A stretch of DNA of 39,136 nt from Armatimonadota bacterium (GTDB lineage: Bacteria; Armatimonadota; UBA5829): NCBI GenBank assembly GCA_012522575.1, contig JAAYKE010000023.1, positions 1 through 39,136 of the forward strand, in the 5' to 3' direction. Position numbers and translations under genes: made by a program. Positions 1-8,846 of the stretch are shown in pieces. The notes under the pieces were generated by a model. That model did no database searches. It saw only the letters and a program-made list of their open reading frames with translations, and was not told where the DNA came from. Position 1 is the first letter of the stretch. Each line of letters opens with the position of its first letter.

Positions 1-26
1 AACTCATCGACGTATACTTCTCTCAC
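1..26 (-). CDS. Start of a further gene, truncated by window edge
   Basis: A GTG codon at 26..24 is preceded by AGGAGG with an 8-base spacer, as strong a ribosome binding site as any in the window. It opens a frame of eight codons (reading MREVYVDE) that runs off the edge. It lies on the same strand as, and downstream of, all other genes. Nothing can be said about the product. The call rests only on the start signal. Confidence 0.4.
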
Positions 27-191
27 GGCGTGTTCCTCCTTTTGCATTCGTGACAATCGCATCTTAGAGAGAGGAATGCGCCTTACCTACCTCAGCTCGA
101 TTTTACACACAACATTGTACGCTACCGTGCTCTGATGAGAGTTTGTGTCTATTCATACATCGGCCGATAATCGACTGCGGATTGGTGCTTA
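27..191. other. Longest non-coding gap (165 bp)
   Basis: This is the largest spacer in an otherwise tightly packed array, lying between the small coiled protein and the next gene start. Apart from the ribosome binding site near 35-40 I find no convincing promoter, hairpin terminator or repeat. Its size suggests a boundary between transcription or functional modules, but the sequence does not show that directly. Confidence 0.4.
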
Positions 192-482
192 CTAATCAGT
201 AGCTGAAGTCATATTTTCCGATGCATCCATGTCCACATTTTCGCTGGCTGAGAGGATGTCATTGAGCCACCTCACGTGAGCCTCTTCGCGGCTGATAAGA
301 GCCATCGTGTCGGCAAACGACTGGGCCAGACCGTTCTGCAAACCTGCGGCGACCTCGATCCTTCTCAGTCTGGCATCCAGGTTTGCAAGCAGGTCGAGCA
401 CATGGTTTCGGATGACACCATCTCGCTTTTCGGAGGGCGACGGGATGAACTCAGTCATCCCGCCGCTTCGTCTCGTTATCAT
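192..482 (-). CDS. Small hypothetical protein at the end of the fibre region
   Basis: A 96-residue protein with no recognised family. The middle (about residues 25-70) is heptad-like, rich in Leu, Ala, Arg and Glu, and could form a helical bundle or coiled coil. The ends are polar and the C-terminus is rich in Asp, Ser and Glu. The start at 482 has AAGGAG with a 9-base spacer, and the gene begins 13 bases after the big fibre gene. It ends with TAG. Its position suggests a fibre-associated or fibre-assembly protein, but this is positional inference only. Confidence 0.6.
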   Translation of the reverse strand: MITRRSGGMTEFIPSPSEKRDGVIRNHVLDLLANLDARLRRIEVAAGLQNGLAQSFADTMALISREEAHVRWLNDILSASENVDMDASENMTSATD

Positions 483-495
483 TCCCGCGATCTCC

Positions 496-3400
496 TTAGC
501 TCAGTGTTGCACCCAGGGAGTGGATGCGCGGGTAGATCAGGTTGTTGCCGGTCAGCACTGCCTTGTAGCGTACGCGGTTTCCGGCCTGGTTGGTGAAGGT
601 GCGGAGGAAGACGTACTCTGTCCAGGTCTGGTCCACCTCTCGTGTCGAATCGAGCGTCATCGGCTCCCATGTTACACCGCCATCATTCGAGGCAAACCAG
701 TTCAGTGAACAGCCGCTCGGTATGTTCATTTGAGCGTAGACCTTAGTTGACTCTACGCCTTGAGTAAGCTCATTCTCCCGCGAGATATACGTGCCATCGG
801 AGTTGTTCAGATAGCCGATGAGGTTCACGTCCTTGTAGTTCAGAGCGGGAGAGTCGTTTACCAGACTGCTTGCGAACCTGGCGCGAACGAGCACCTGCGC
901 CGCAGTGTTCGGCAGCTTCTCCTCCTCGGCTGGGACTATGGCATCCCATGTAGCCCCGCCATCGGTCGAGTAGTCCCAAGTCAGCGTCGTCCCCTGCGGG
1001 ATCGCGGAGTATTCGTCCAGGTTCAGGTCCGAAAACTGCACGCCGGTGATCGGCTGGAATCTGACCTCCCCGCTTGCCGCGAAGTCATAACCGTATATCT
1101 TCATCGCAAGGTCGGAGCCATTCAGAGGAGTCCACGTTTCGGCATTCGAGCTTTCGAGAAGCACACCGGTCGTGTAGGTCTGCTTCGTGATCACTCCGTT
1201 CTGGCCCAACTGCCCCAGAGTCGCCACGCGCACGCGGTAGTTGGTGCTGTCCGTAAGGATCACAACAGCATAACTGGTGTTCGCCTCGGCGTTGAATGGA
1301 TCGCTGAATACGACTTTGGTCTCGGCGTTGAGGTTTATCTCGCCCGGCGATACCACTTGCTGTATGTAAATTACATCATTCGGTAGGCTGGTGGTGACGC
1401 CCCGGATTTGAACCGTTACAGGAATGGACAGGTTTTTTTTAGTGAAGAACAGACCAATCGCGGAGATGATCCGGTTTTCAGTAAAGCTGAACGTCTGAGC
1501 GAGTGGGTCCCATCTGTTCCATCCCCACCACAATCGCCACACTGTTCGGACCACGGGAACTCGAATGATCCGCTCCTGCACGATAGTCTGCTGCTGGATA
1601 ATAGTGTTAGTAACCTCGACCCGTTCGACTCGGGTCACGACCAGCGGGTCATTGATCTGCAGGCTGGCCTGAGCAGAATACGTGCCGTCGTTGACCTCGA
1701 CAATCCGGCTGCCGTTGCTGGCATTCTCCGGGATGACGAATGAAGATGTCACCCGCCCGGCGGCATCGGAGTGAACGTCTGTCGCGACAACCTGACCATC
1801 GCAGCGAATCGTGATGTGCTCCGCGCTGGGAGTGAAGTTCGATCCGGTGACGGCGATGCCGGTCTGCCCCCTGCGGCCAATGTTGGGAGTCACCTCGACC
1901 GTCGCAGGCGGCTTCTCGAACACGGCGTAGGGATTAATGTTCTTTTCCTCGGACCAGTCGAGCTGCTGAACGAGCACCTTTTCCGCCCCAGGCAGTAGAA
2001 CGAGACTGCCCTTAAAGAGAGCGCTGCTCGCGGCGGGATTCACCTGTAGAACACGCGACGTCGCTGCACGGTCGGTCGCTACAAATTTGTGGATGCCGTC
2101 GATACGCGCGCTCCACTCCGAGTGGAACGTGTCCGACTGGGCTTCGTTAGAGAAGTCATCGGAGTAGATGCCTTTCTTGGTCTGCGCGTCCCGGTTCTGC
2201 AGCTCGTTGTTCATCTGATACTGCGCGTCATTGTATTTGAGATCCTCGACATCCTGGATTACCTGGTGTATCTGGGACATGGTTATGCGTGTCAGACCGA
2301 AGTTCCGTATTGTCATCGCGACCGAATTCGCCGGGCAGTCGACGCTGCAGAGAGCGAGACCCCATTCCGGCACTATGGGAAGTTTCGGAAAGTCCGACGG
2401 CGCGCCTTCGATGCGCTTGAGTTCCCTGGCAGTTGCATAGATGATGTCGCGTCTGCCGAGAAAGTAGTCGTAGTCGATGCTGCAGTTAGAGCCGTTCACG
2501 GGATTACTGCCGACGCCGGTCCTGCCGAAGTTGATGACGCTGGTGTTCCCTGGGGCCATCTCCGGCAAAGGCTGGGAAAGACCACTTGAGTTGGAGGCAG
2601 GCGGGTTCGCGGTTGTAGTCTCGTCGACACCATCATCGATATATGAGGTTACGCCGGAGCCTACTTCTCTGAGCCTTTTGAAGCTCGTGCGGCCTGTGTT
2701 CGGCGATGCGCGGTATATCCGGTAGCCTGTCGCGCCCGATATCGGTCTCCATGTAATAAGGTTAGCATCACCCGCAGCCGTCTGTCGTGAAGCAACACGA
2801 GCGCTGATGTATTCAGTCTCGCCCGACGCCGAGAGCGCCGTGACTACATAGAAGTATTCACCCGCACCTGGATAACCGGGACGACCGAACCATCCACCGT
2901 CGGCATAATCAGTGCCCTTGACCATCTGCTTTACATAGGTCCAGCGAACAGTGTAGGTGGTACCTATTGCTGGTTCGCTGCCTGAACCCAGCCAGTCGAC
3001 ATGGTTGCCGCTTTGCTGCCAGTCAGTGCCCTCGACAAATACCGTCGCACCCTGACTCACCTCGAGAATATCCACGACGGGGTTCGGAACAAGCAGGTCC
3101 TCACCGCCTCCGACCGATCCGCGAGTGATGTTGGAGACTATCTCGACTATCGCCTCGACCTGGGTGGTTTCCTTGAGCGGTGTGCAGTTCAGGGGATAGC
3201 TGCGCTGGCCGGTGACGAACGTCTTTTGCTCTCCCCGCACGCTCTTGGTCGCGACAGCCTTCGGTACGATCGTAGTGGTCGGCAGGTCCTTCTGGAGACG
3301 ATATCTCTGGATATATGCCCGGCCCGCGTTGGTAATGACCCGCACGCTCGCGCCGTCGCTTGAGCTGATGAAGCTGTCGAATCCATTGACGAGATAGCTG

Positions 3401-4080
3401 CCCGCCTGATCATAAGTCCTTTCGGCAAGGTTGTTCAGAAGTGAGTTGAGGCCCTCAGCGGCAGCAAATGAAAGTTGGTCTTCAGTGATCGATGCGACCG
3501 TTATGCGGCTGCCGGGAAGGGTACCCAGGAAATCGCTGAGGTACACATTGGACTTCTCCTGCACGGTCGCTGCTACATCACCGGTATCCCGGTCGAACTT
3601 GTATATGGCGACCACCTTGCGCTGCGTCACGTTGTTCGGCAGACTATCACCGCTCGTATCATGGTCCTTGAGAGAAAGCACCCACTTTTCCCGCTCGGCT
3701 GTCGGTTCACCCGTCGCCGGATTGATGAGTCCCGCGTCCTGGTTGTAGCCATAGTTATACTTCAAGAGCTCGACGTACACATAGTCGAAGCCGCTGCTCT
3801 TTGCAGGGTCGTAGGTGAGCACCGCGCCTGGAATCGTCTCGATGTGGCCATCGATGTAAGTAACACCGCTGGAGATCGTGACGACATTACTTGCGACCGA
3901 CACGAGAAGGCCGGAGATGATCGCGCCTTCCTTAAAAAGCAGATCGGCAACTTTTTTTTGTTCATTGATAACTATGTCCTGCTGCTCGTTGAGTTCCGAG
4001 TCCAGCAGATCTCGGTCCTGATGATATCGCACCCGTTTATAGTTTCTGGACGGGTCGAACGTGTCTCTTGAGATGGTCAT
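496..4080 (-). CDS. Large tail fibre protein, DUF4815-type
   Basis: About 1194 residues. The N-terminus (DTFDPSRNYKRVRYHQDRDL and onward) matches the start of DUF4815 phage tail proteins: a helical segment followed by a beta-rich stretch with a 'YIDGH' element. A fibronectin type III-like domain lies at about residues 397-480, with an AxGYRIYR motif. An IPT/TIG-like Ig domain lies at about 723-810. A Gln/Val-rich hinge with the aromatic WRLWWGWNRW and then DPLAQTF follows at about 813-865; DPLAQ(T/S)F recurs in phage fibre proteins. The C-terminal 340 residues are beta-rich and may bind receptor. I chose the ATG at 4080 because AGGAGGAG lies just upstream; an in-frame start at 4113 lies inside the previous gene. 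Two runs of eight A occur in the coding strand (near 3951-3960 and 1432-1440). Confidence 0.85.
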   Translation of the reverse strand: MTISRDTFDPSRNYKRVRYHQDRDLLDSELNEQQDIVINEQKKVADLLFKEGAIISGLLVSVASNVVTISSGVTYIDGHIETIPGAVLTYDPAKSSGFDYVYVELLKYNYGYNQDAGLINPATGEPTAEREKWVLSLKDHDTSGDSLPNNVTQRKVVAIYKFDRDTGDVAATVQEKSNVYLSDFLGTLPGSRITVASITEDQLSFAAAEGLNSLLNNLAERTYDQAGSYLVNGFDSFISSSDGASVRVITNAGRAYIQRYRLQKDLPTTTIVPKAVATKSVRGEQKTFVTGQRSYPLNCTPLKETTQVEAIVEIVSNITRGSVGGGEDLLVPNPVVDILEVSQGATVFVEGTDWQQSGNHVDWLGSGSEPAIGTTYTVRWTYVKQMVKGTDYADGGWFGRPGYPGAGEYFYVVTALSASGETEYISARVASRQTAAGDANLITWRPISGATGYRIYRASPNTGRTSFKRLREVGSGVTSYIDDGVDETTTANPPASNSSGLSQPLPEMAPGNTSVINFGRTGVGSNPVNGSNCSIDYDYFLGRRDIIYATARELKRIEGAPSDFPKLPIVPEWGLALCSVDCPANSVAMTIRNFGLTRITMSQIHQVIQDVEDLKYNDAQYQMNNELQNRDAQTKKGIYSDDFSNEAQSDTFHSEWSARIDGIHKFVATDRAATSRVLQVNPAASSALFKGSLVLLPGAEKVLVQQLDWSEEKNINPYAVFEKPPATVEVTPNIGRRGQTGIAVTGSNFTPSAEHITIRCDGQVVATDVHSDAAGRVTSSFVIPENASNGSRIVEVNDGTYSAQASLQINDPLVVTRVERVEVTNTIIQQQTIVQERIIRVPVVRTVWRLWWGWNRWDPLAQTFSFTENRIISAIGLFFTKKNLSIPVTVQIRGVTTSLPNDVIYIQQVVSPGEINLNAETKVVFSDPFNAEANTSYAVVILTDSTNYRVRVATLGQLGQNGVITKQTYTTGVLLESSNAETWTPLNGSDLAMKIYGYDFAASGEVRFQPITGVQFSDLNLDEYSAIPQGTTLTWDYSTDGGATWDAIVPAEEEKLPNTAAQVLVRARFASSLVNDSPALNYKDVNLIGYLNNSDGTYISRENELTQGVESTKVYAQMNIPSGCSLNWFASNDGGVTWEPMTLDSTREVDQTWTEYVFLRTFTNQAGNRVRYKAVLTGNNLIYPRIHSLGATLS

Positions 4081-4090
4081 GATCTCCTCC

Positions 4091-4624
4091 TTATATCTTG
4101 ATGACCCCGACAAGCTCGACGCGAGTATCTGAAGTCTTGTTGAAGTCGGGAATGTTCTTTACTTCGTAGAGATAGCTCGACGTCTTCACTTGGCCGGACG
4201 GATTGGTCGCGGCGTTGTAGACACCGCCCTCGGCATAATCGGACTGCAGGCCGTCGACATAGGTCACGTCTCCACCGAAGAAGCCGTACTCTCGAATAGT
4301 GATACCATTTGCTTCAGCCTCCTCAAAGCGGAAGAATATCCCGATGGTCTGCGTCTCTAGAGCGCTCTCGGAATAGCGAATGCCATTCACCTCCAGCGTC
4401 CCTTCCGGGTCTTCGACAAGGAACGCGACCTTGTAGCACCGCTTCCTGGCGCGTTCATGTTTGAGCGCGGTTTGCTCCACGCTAACATCAGGCGGGTTCA
4501 TCGGATCGGTGAACGTCTCGTCGCCGTCGCCTATAGCGCAGTGGGTAATCCCTTCAATGGGATCGCCTTTCAAAAGCCGAGCAGTAAGCACCCGGCCGCT
4601 TCGCGTTATGAGTCCAAGAGACAT
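4091..4624 (-). CDS. Tail fibre/collar N-terminal-like protein
   Basis: A 177-residue protein. The pattern TRSGRVLTARLLKGDPIEGI ... AIGDGDE ... TIREYGFFGGD resembles the N-terminal domain of phage tail-collar/gpH-like fibres: a GDG turn, then a strand pair ending in a 'reyGff' motif. That domain attaches fibres to the baseplate. Unlike full fibres it stops at 177 residues, so it may be an adaptor between the baseplate and the DUF4815 fibre encoded 10 bases downstream. Its start at 4624 is preceded by AGGAG with a spacer of about 10. The family assignment is by resemblance. Confidence 0.6.
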   Translation of the reverse strand: MSLGLITRSGRVLTARLLKGDPIEGITHCAIGDGDETFTDPMNPPDVSVEQTALKHERARKRCYKVAFLVEDPEGTLEVNGIRYSESALETQTIGIFFRFEEAEANGITIREYGFFGGDVTYVDGLQSDYAEGGVYNAATNPSGQVKTSSYLYEVKNIPDFNKTSDTRVELVGVIKI

Positions 4625-4636
4625 ATCCTGTTTCTC

Positions 4637-5098
4637 CTATATCTGTATCTCGTGACTCTCCCGTAGGAGGAACACGTATATGCTGTGCTTTGCATCCGCA
4701 TCGGACATCAACCTGTGCAAAACAACGATGGTACAATCGAATGGCTGCTCTATGTGCTGGAAGACCGCCATCCGGGCGTCGAAGTCCAGACCTAGCACAT
4801 GGTCTACCTGCAGCCAGGCGTCGATAACAGCGCTTACATTCCTGACTGATACGATGCCGGCGTCGAAAGCTCTGTCCAGCAAGGCAAATGTCGTTATCCC
4901 CAAGTCGGTAGGCACAGCCGCCTCGTGAACGATTATGGCCGATACATCGACCACCCGCGCAATAGTGCGAATGTCGCTCGTGGTTTCCGGCAGCTCGAAT
5001 ATGACGCCTTTTCCGATAGGGCCCAGCGCCCTGTTGAGCGGTGTGACCGTACCTCTTGAGAGGTTGAGCGTTCTCATTTGGCCTTTACGGACGGCCAC
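4637..5098 (-). CDS. Fibre-module protein, short paralogue (module B)
   Basis: A 153-residue protein of unknown family starting with GTG at 5098, which has GGGAGG 7 bases upstream. Its last 27 residues are clearly related to the end of the 299-residue protein at 6217..7116: LMSDAD...IYVFLLRESHEIQI against MTPDAD...IYALLIRECHTIQV. The middle is rich in Val, Ile, Ala and Asp in a regular, beta-like pattern. The first 14 bases overlap the small basic gene 5085..5216, the same overlap as in the other copy of the module. It is probably a fibre or fibre-tip structural protein. The function is not recognised. Confidence 0.6.
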   Translation of the reverse strand: MAVRKGQMRTLNLSRGTVTPLNRALGPIGKGVIFELPETTSDIRTIARVVDVSAIIVHEAAVPTDLGITTFALLDRAFDAGIVSVRNVSAVIDAWLQVDHVLGLDFDARMAVFQHIEQPFDCTIVVLHRLMSDADAKHSIYVFLLRESHEIQI

Positions 5099-5216
5099 GT
5101 TTCAGCCTCCCTTTGATGGCATGCGGCCTGCCGGTAGTCTTGAACGGTTTGAACCGGGGTCTGACCACGCCTATACGTACCGCTATATCGGGTTTCTTGC
5201 CGGGCCTGATCGCCAT
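5085..5216 (-). CDS. Small basic protein of fibre module B
   Basis: A 43-codon gene starting with ATG at 5216 and ending TAA at 5085. The product has about 14 Lys/Arg residues, no acidic stretch, and several Gly and Pro residues (RPGKKPD at the start, KRGRP at the end). It lies 3 bases after the 328-residue fibre gene and overlaps the next GTG start by 14 bases. A 44-codon gene occupies the identical position in copy A (7103..7237), which supports it as a real gene. The function is unknown. It could be a small structural linker or assembly factor. Confidence 0.6.
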   Translation of the reverse strand: MAIRPGKKPDIAVRIGVVRPRFKPFKTTGRPHAIKGRLKRGRP

Positions 5217-5219
5217 CGC

Positions 5220-6206
5220 TTATTCCTTTATCGCGCACCAACCGCCGCCGGAGAGATTGAACATCTTGTAGGTGGCCGTGCCAGGGTCGAGAACATCCTC
5301 CGTATCACCCGCCCATGAGCCTATGGAATAGATCTCGATAAGCTCGCCACGCAATTCCTCATTGCCGGTCCCGGTAATTGCCACGAGCCAGGGGAGCATG
5401 ATCGTCAGCCCACAGCGCACATCCGGGTCGGCATAACCGGCAAACGTAGCACTAATAGTTCCGCAGTTCCCTGCCTGTCCGGTCGCGCTGGAGTAACCGT
5501 TCCACTTGTTCAAGGCGTAGAAGTTGCCGGGCATGTTGTTCCGCCCGATGATGACCGGCTGCGGATCTTCGCCTACCTTTGCCCCGCTCGCATAGGCGGC
5601 CGCCAGTGTCGCGACGGTAACTGTGTTGGGAGTAGATCCCGTGTCTCTTGATATGACCTGTACACGCTCTATATTGGCATCGTCTTTGATGATGTAGTAG
5701 CTGCCTGTGTTGAACAGTGAGGCATCGCTCACTTGAATACCGACATTGCTTCCCGCGTTCACTGCTGCCTGCGTGATGGCTACTGCTCCCGACCAATAGC
5801 GCTTGATGATCCCGCTGTATTGGAGGTAATAGGTGGCCGTGATCTTGGTCACCACGCACACATGGTCGAGGTCGCCGTACAGCCAGTAGAGAAACTGGGC
5901 GGAATCTCTGGTGGAGATCACGGTCGCTCCAGAAGAGAAGACGACCTTCACGCCGGTATGCGTCGCTGCATTCCAGTAGAGATAACCCTTAACTGAGATG
6001 CAATCGGAACTCGAGTCGTTTATAAACTGGATGTAGATGTCCTCCATCCCCGACTCGCCAACGGATTTCAACACGTAATAAGGATCACTCAGAGCAGAGC
6101 CGTCATCGTGCAGCGTCCAGCCACAAGTCGTCACCAGAAAATCCTTGAGCCTGACCAGCAGGTCGGCTGTATTATTAGCAGTGCCTGAAGCGCTGTGATA
6201 TGCCAT
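5220..6206 (-). CDS. Tail fibre/tip protein, copy B
   Basis: A 328-residue protein starting at the ATG at 6206 (AGGA 8 bases upstream). The longer reading from 6281 lies inside the previous gene and lacks homology to the paralogue before MAYHS. It aligns along its whole length with the 328-residue protein at 7240..8226: ANNTADL, YW-YGDLDH, IKRYW-S, ITQA-V-AGSN, GA-VGED-PV, and ELRGELIEIY near the end. Composition is beta-rich with many Gly, Ser, Thr and aromatic residues, as in fibres. Location between gpI and the DUF4815 fibre fits a baseplate-attached fibre or receptor-binding component. Confidence 0.75.
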   Translation of the reverse strand: MAYHSASGTANNTADLLVRLKDFLVTTCGWTLHDDGSALSDPYYVLKSVGESGMEDIYIQFINDSSSDCISVKGYLYWNAATHTGVKVVFSSGATVISTRDSAQFLYWLYGDLDHVCVVTKITATYYLQYSGIIKRYWSGAVAITQAAVNAGSNVGIQVSDASLFNTGSYYIIKDDANIERVQVISRDTGSTPNTVTVATLAAAYASGAKVGEDPQPVIIGRNNMPGNFYALNKWNGYSSATGQAGNCGTISATFAGYADPDVRCGLTIMLPWLVAITGTGNEELRGELIEIYSIGSWAGDTEDVLDPGTATYKMFNLSGGGWCAIKE

Positions 6207-6216
6207 CTTTTTCCTT

Positions 6217-7116
6217 TCAAACCTGAATTGTGTGACACTCCCTGATAAGCAGGGCGTATATCGTCTGCACCATATCGGCATCTGGTGTCATCCGGCTCAG
6301 TATCCGGACTGCGGTATCAGCCGAAATGACCATCTTGCCCGCAATCGCCAGTCTGATGCCTCCCTCAGTAAATCTAACGTTCGTGATTACTGCCGATGCA
6401 TCAGTGCTAAGACCCATGCTTCCACCAGCGATAAGGCAGAGGTCTATCAGCCGCTGTATTGGGCCGAACACAACGATCCCTGCATCAGCGACAGGTGCGA
6501 CCCGTCCAGATATTGCTATCTGCAGATCCACCCCGGCCAAGACTGCTCGACTCACAGAAAACCGTGTATCGGCAGAAAACAACTCCGGGTCTATCACCAG
6601 CACCAGGAGATCGCCTGCAGCTTGCATCTTCGCCGACACCAGAGCCGATATGTCAAAGTCCGAGTTCAACCGTCTGGTGACTTCAGTAGCGATATCAAAT
6701 GAGCTAACGCGTGTCCCGACTGTGATGATTTGTTCGTCCGAGCATATTTCGCTCGCGTTCAAAATAATGGCATGCTGATCGCAGATCACCTCGAAGCCGG
6801 GCAGCTCAGTGATGAGCAGTTCCCAGTCACACAGTATACCGGCAAGCCTCGTGATCACGCTGCTCGAATCGCAGCGTGTGATCAGCAGTCCATTTACCGT
6901 AAGCGTTGTATCGCTTTCGGTGGATGCCGACGCGCTCACTGTGAACCTGCAGTCGGTGATGAGCGCAATAGCCGACCCGGTCGGCTCCGGCTCGGCATCC
7001 GCGTCTTCCCAGTCCCAGATCGATGCAAGACCGGCATTGCGATATAGTACCGTGCAAGGCGAAGATAAGCCTCGTTTGGATTCAATAGGATTCGCCTTAC
7101 CGTTACGAGTCGCCAC
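6217..7116 (-). CDS. Fibre-module protein, long paralogue (module A)
   Basis: A 299-residue protein starting with GTG at 7116. The N-terminus (ATRNGKANPIESK) also resembles the start of the 44-residue protein encoded just upstream (ATRGGKQNLVESK), which hints at local duplication. The body is a run of alternating short strands with recurrent Ala/Ile/Val/Asp/Thr patterns (SAS, TVNG, ISAD, AGGS), suggesting a repetitive beta structure. The C-terminus matches the 153-residue module B protein. It is roughly twice the length of that copy, so one has gained or lost repeats. No enzyme motifs are visible. Confidence 0.6.
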   Translation of the reverse strand: MATRNGKANPIESKRGLSSPCTVLYRNAGLASIWDWEDADAEPEPTGSAIALITDCRFTVSASASTESDTTLTVNGLLITRCDSSSVITRLAGILCDWELLITELPGFEVICDQHAIILNASEICSDEQIITVGTRVSSFDIATEVTRRLNSDFDISALVSAKMQAAGDLLVLVIDPELFSADTRFSVSRAVLAGVDLQIAISGRVAPVADAGIVVFGPIQRLIDLCLIAGGSMGLSTDASAVITNVRFTEGGIRLAIAGKMVISADTAVRILSRMTPDADMVQTIYALLIRECHTIQV

Positions 7117-7237
7117 GCCTGGTCATCTTTCCTTTTATGGTCTTTGCCTGGCCGCCGATGCGGACTATCTTCATCTTTGGAACAGATGCGCAGGCTTTGC
7201 TCTCTACCAGATTTTGCTTGCCTCCTCTCGTTGCCAT
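7103..7237 (-). CDS. Small basic protein of fibre module A
   Basis: A 44-codon gene with ATG at 7237 and GGGAG 6 bases upstream, ending TAA at 7103. A longer in-frame reading from 7408 overlaps the fibre gene and is not credible. The product is rich in Lys and Arg, with KMKIVRIGGQ and KGKMTRRG segments. It begins 2 bases after the fibre gene stop and overlaps the following GTG-started gene by 14 bases, exactly as in copy B. The function is unknown. Confidence 0.6.
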   Translation of the reverse strand: MATRGGKQNLVESKACASVPKMKIVRIGGQAKTIKGKMTRRGDS

Positions 7238-7239
7238 GC

Positions 7240-8226
7240 CTACTCCCTGATAGCGATCCCTTTCGATCCTATGTAGAAGAACTTGTATGTGACGCCGCCT
7301 CCAGCATCTATCACATCTTCGGAGACACCCCAACTTGTCGATATCTCGTAGACCTCGATAAGCTGCCCGCGCACCTCGGTAAAGCCTGAATTCATACAGG
7401 AAGCCCACAAAGGAAAGATGCCGATAAGGTTGTAGCGACAGTCATTTACGGCATACTGGTATGCCCCGCCTGAGGAGCCGCTTGTTGTGATATCTATAAC
7501 CGATGTGCTCCAGCCATTAAAGCGGGAAGCTGTGTGCATCTGAGCGAGCTGGCCATCGCGGGGAATCATCACCGGAGCCACATCTTCCCCGACCCTTGCT
7601 CCGATTGCATATCCGCTCGCAAGTGTTGCAGCGGTGATTGTCTGCGGACTCGACGCGGTGTCAACAGCGGTGACCTGCATTCGCTCGAACTTGTCGCGGT
7701 TTATAATCTGGTAGTACAGCCCGGCCTTGAAGTAAGAGGCATTGTCCACCGGCACGACGATATTCGATCCCGCACTCACATCCGCCTGCGTCAACGCCAT
7801 GTTCGAAGACCAGTAGCGTTTGAGCGTCCCGAAGTAATGTGCGTTGTAGGTCGTCCCGATCCTGGTGACGAAGACAATGTGGTCCAGATCGGCGTATATC
7901 CAGTAAGGAAATGTAGTCGAGTCTTTGGTAGCGACAAAGTTATAGTATGTGGATCCGGCAGGCTGGACTGCACTTGATGCGCCGGGGTTCCACCATAGCG
8001 CCTGCCGCACGCATATCCTGTCCGCGTTCGCAGTGAACTTATCGAAGAGCAGGTAGACCGTCTCCCTGCCGTTCTCGCCTGACGAGCTTATATAAAGGTA
8101 CGGGTTCACCGTCCCAAGGTCTTCGGCGAGGGCACTCCATCCGACTGTGCTTATAATGAAGCTTCTGAATCTGGAGAAGAAGTCCGCTGTATTGTTTGCC
8201 ATTCCGCTTGTGCTGTGATATGCCAT
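7240..8226 (-). CDS. Tail fibre/tip protein, copy A
   Basis: A 328-residue protein from the ATG at 8226, with GAGGA a few bases upstream. An extension to 8436 would lie inside the preceding gene. It is paralogous over its full length to 5220..6206, sharing MAYHS-SG-ANNTAD, DLDH, LKRYWSS, ALTQADV-AGSN, ARVGED-APV and EVRGQLIEVYEI. Hydrophobic and aromatic positions are conserved while surface residues have diverged, as expected for receptor-facing proteins. It ends with TAG. Role by context: a fibre or tip attached near the gpI end of the baseplate. Confidence 0.75.
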   Translation of the reverse strand: MAYHSTSGMANNTADFFSRFRSFIISTVGWSALAEDLGTVNPYLYISSSGENGRETVYLLFDKFTANADRICVRQALWWNPGASSAVQPAGSTYYNFVATKDSTTFPYWIYADLDHIVFVTRIGTTYNAHYFGTLKRYWSSNMALTQADVSAGSNIVVPVDNASYFKAGLYYQIINRDKFERMQVTAVDTASSPQTITAATLASGYAIGARVGEDVAPVMIPRDGQLAQMHTASRFNGWSTSVIDITTSGSSGGAYQYAVNDCRYNLIGIFPLWASCMNSGFTEVRGQLIEVYEISTSWGVSEDVIDAGGGVTYKFFYIGSKGIAIRE

Positions 8227-8243
8227 TTTTTCCTCGGTAGGCT

Positions 8244-8837
8244 CTAAATCACCGGAGATTCGGTACCAGTGACTCGCAGTTTGATATCGGTCTTGTTCTG
8301 CACCGGAGTGCCCGCTGGTACGGTCACGCGCCGCCAGAAGGAGAGTGTCGCATTGTGGGCTTTGTCTCCGAGATTGAGGGACTCGCCTGCGACCGCTGAG
8401 TCCAGCCCTGCCTGGTTTGCGGCAAGCTTCACCCATGTCGCCTCGCTCGGCCCGGCATTGTCGATGGGCTGAATGAGAAGACCGGTATAGTTGTATGCTG
8501 AGTAGACCTTCGTGCCGGACGAATGGTTGCCCGAGGTAGTACCCGCATATCCCCGCTCGAAGGTAAGCTGTGTCGTGCCCCCGCCGCTGACGACAAGCAT
8601 CTGCTCACTGCCGATAACGATAGCCTCGCCGTCCGTAAACCGGGCATCGACAATCTGTAGCGTGGTCGTGGTGTCGTTTATGGCAGACGCTAGAGTCGTC
8701 TGCTCGTTGGCAAGGAACAGTTCACGGTCCTTTGATTCGCCGTCCGTGCCGTTATAAGTATCCGAGTCGGGGCTGGTCATCGTCCCTTCGGACACCTGCT
8801 GAGTAAGCTCAGCGTCTTTAAAAAGATGTATTGCCAT
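8244..8837 (-). CDS. Fibre adaptor-like structural protein
   Basis: A 197-residue protein, start 8837 with AGGAGAGG upstream. The N-terminus (AIHLFKDAELTQQVSEGTMT) looks like a connector arm. Residues of about 45-100 hold a beta domain with the pattern TTTLQIVDAR-F-DGEAIVIGSEQMLV and FERGYAGT-S--HSSGT, commonly seen in phage tail proteins as a small Ig-like or 'hub-tip' domain. A second beta domain follows. It sits directly after gpI and before the duplicated fibre module, consistent with linking fibres to the baseplate. No specific family name is claimed. Confidence 0.6.
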   Translation of the reverse strand: MAIHLFKDAELTQQVSEGTMTSPDSDTYNGTDGESKDRELFLANEQTTLASAINDTTTTLQIVDARFTDGEAIVIGSEQMLVVSGGGTTQLTFERGYAGTTSGNHSSGTKVYSAYNYTGLLIQPIDNAGPSEATWVKLAANQAGLDSAVAGESLNLGDKAHNATLSFWRRVTVPAGTPVQNKTDIKLRVTGTESPVI

Positions 8838-8846
8838 ATTCCTCTC

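Larger units (their letters stand above)
4637..8226 (-). repeat. Tandem, diverged duplication of a three-gene fibre module
   Basis: Copy A is 8226..6217 and copy B is 6206..4637. Each contains, in order, a 328-residue fibre protein beginning MAYHS(T/S)SG, a 43/44-residue basic protein, and a protein ending LL(I/R)(R)E(S/C)H-(E/T)IQ(I/V). In both copies the small gene overlaps the third gene by exactly 14 bases, and the third gene starts with GTG. The copies are diverged at the protein level rather than near-identical, so the duplication is old or the copies were acquired separately. Confidence 0.8.

Noticed and set aside
27-191. Promoter or terminator in the gap near the window end
   Set aside because: No stem-loop with a T-run and no well-spaced -35/-10 pair could be supported by eye.
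3951-3960. Run of eight A in the fibre coding strand as a programmed frameshift
   Set aside because: It is in frame within a normal domain and neither shifted frame leads to a sensible product; it may only be a polymerase-slippage hotspot.
276-4071. Long open frames on the plus strand opposite the big fibre gene
   Set aside because: They have no ribosome binding sites, no recognisable domains and low-complexity Arg/Ser/Pro composition; they mirror codon bias of the minus-strand gene.
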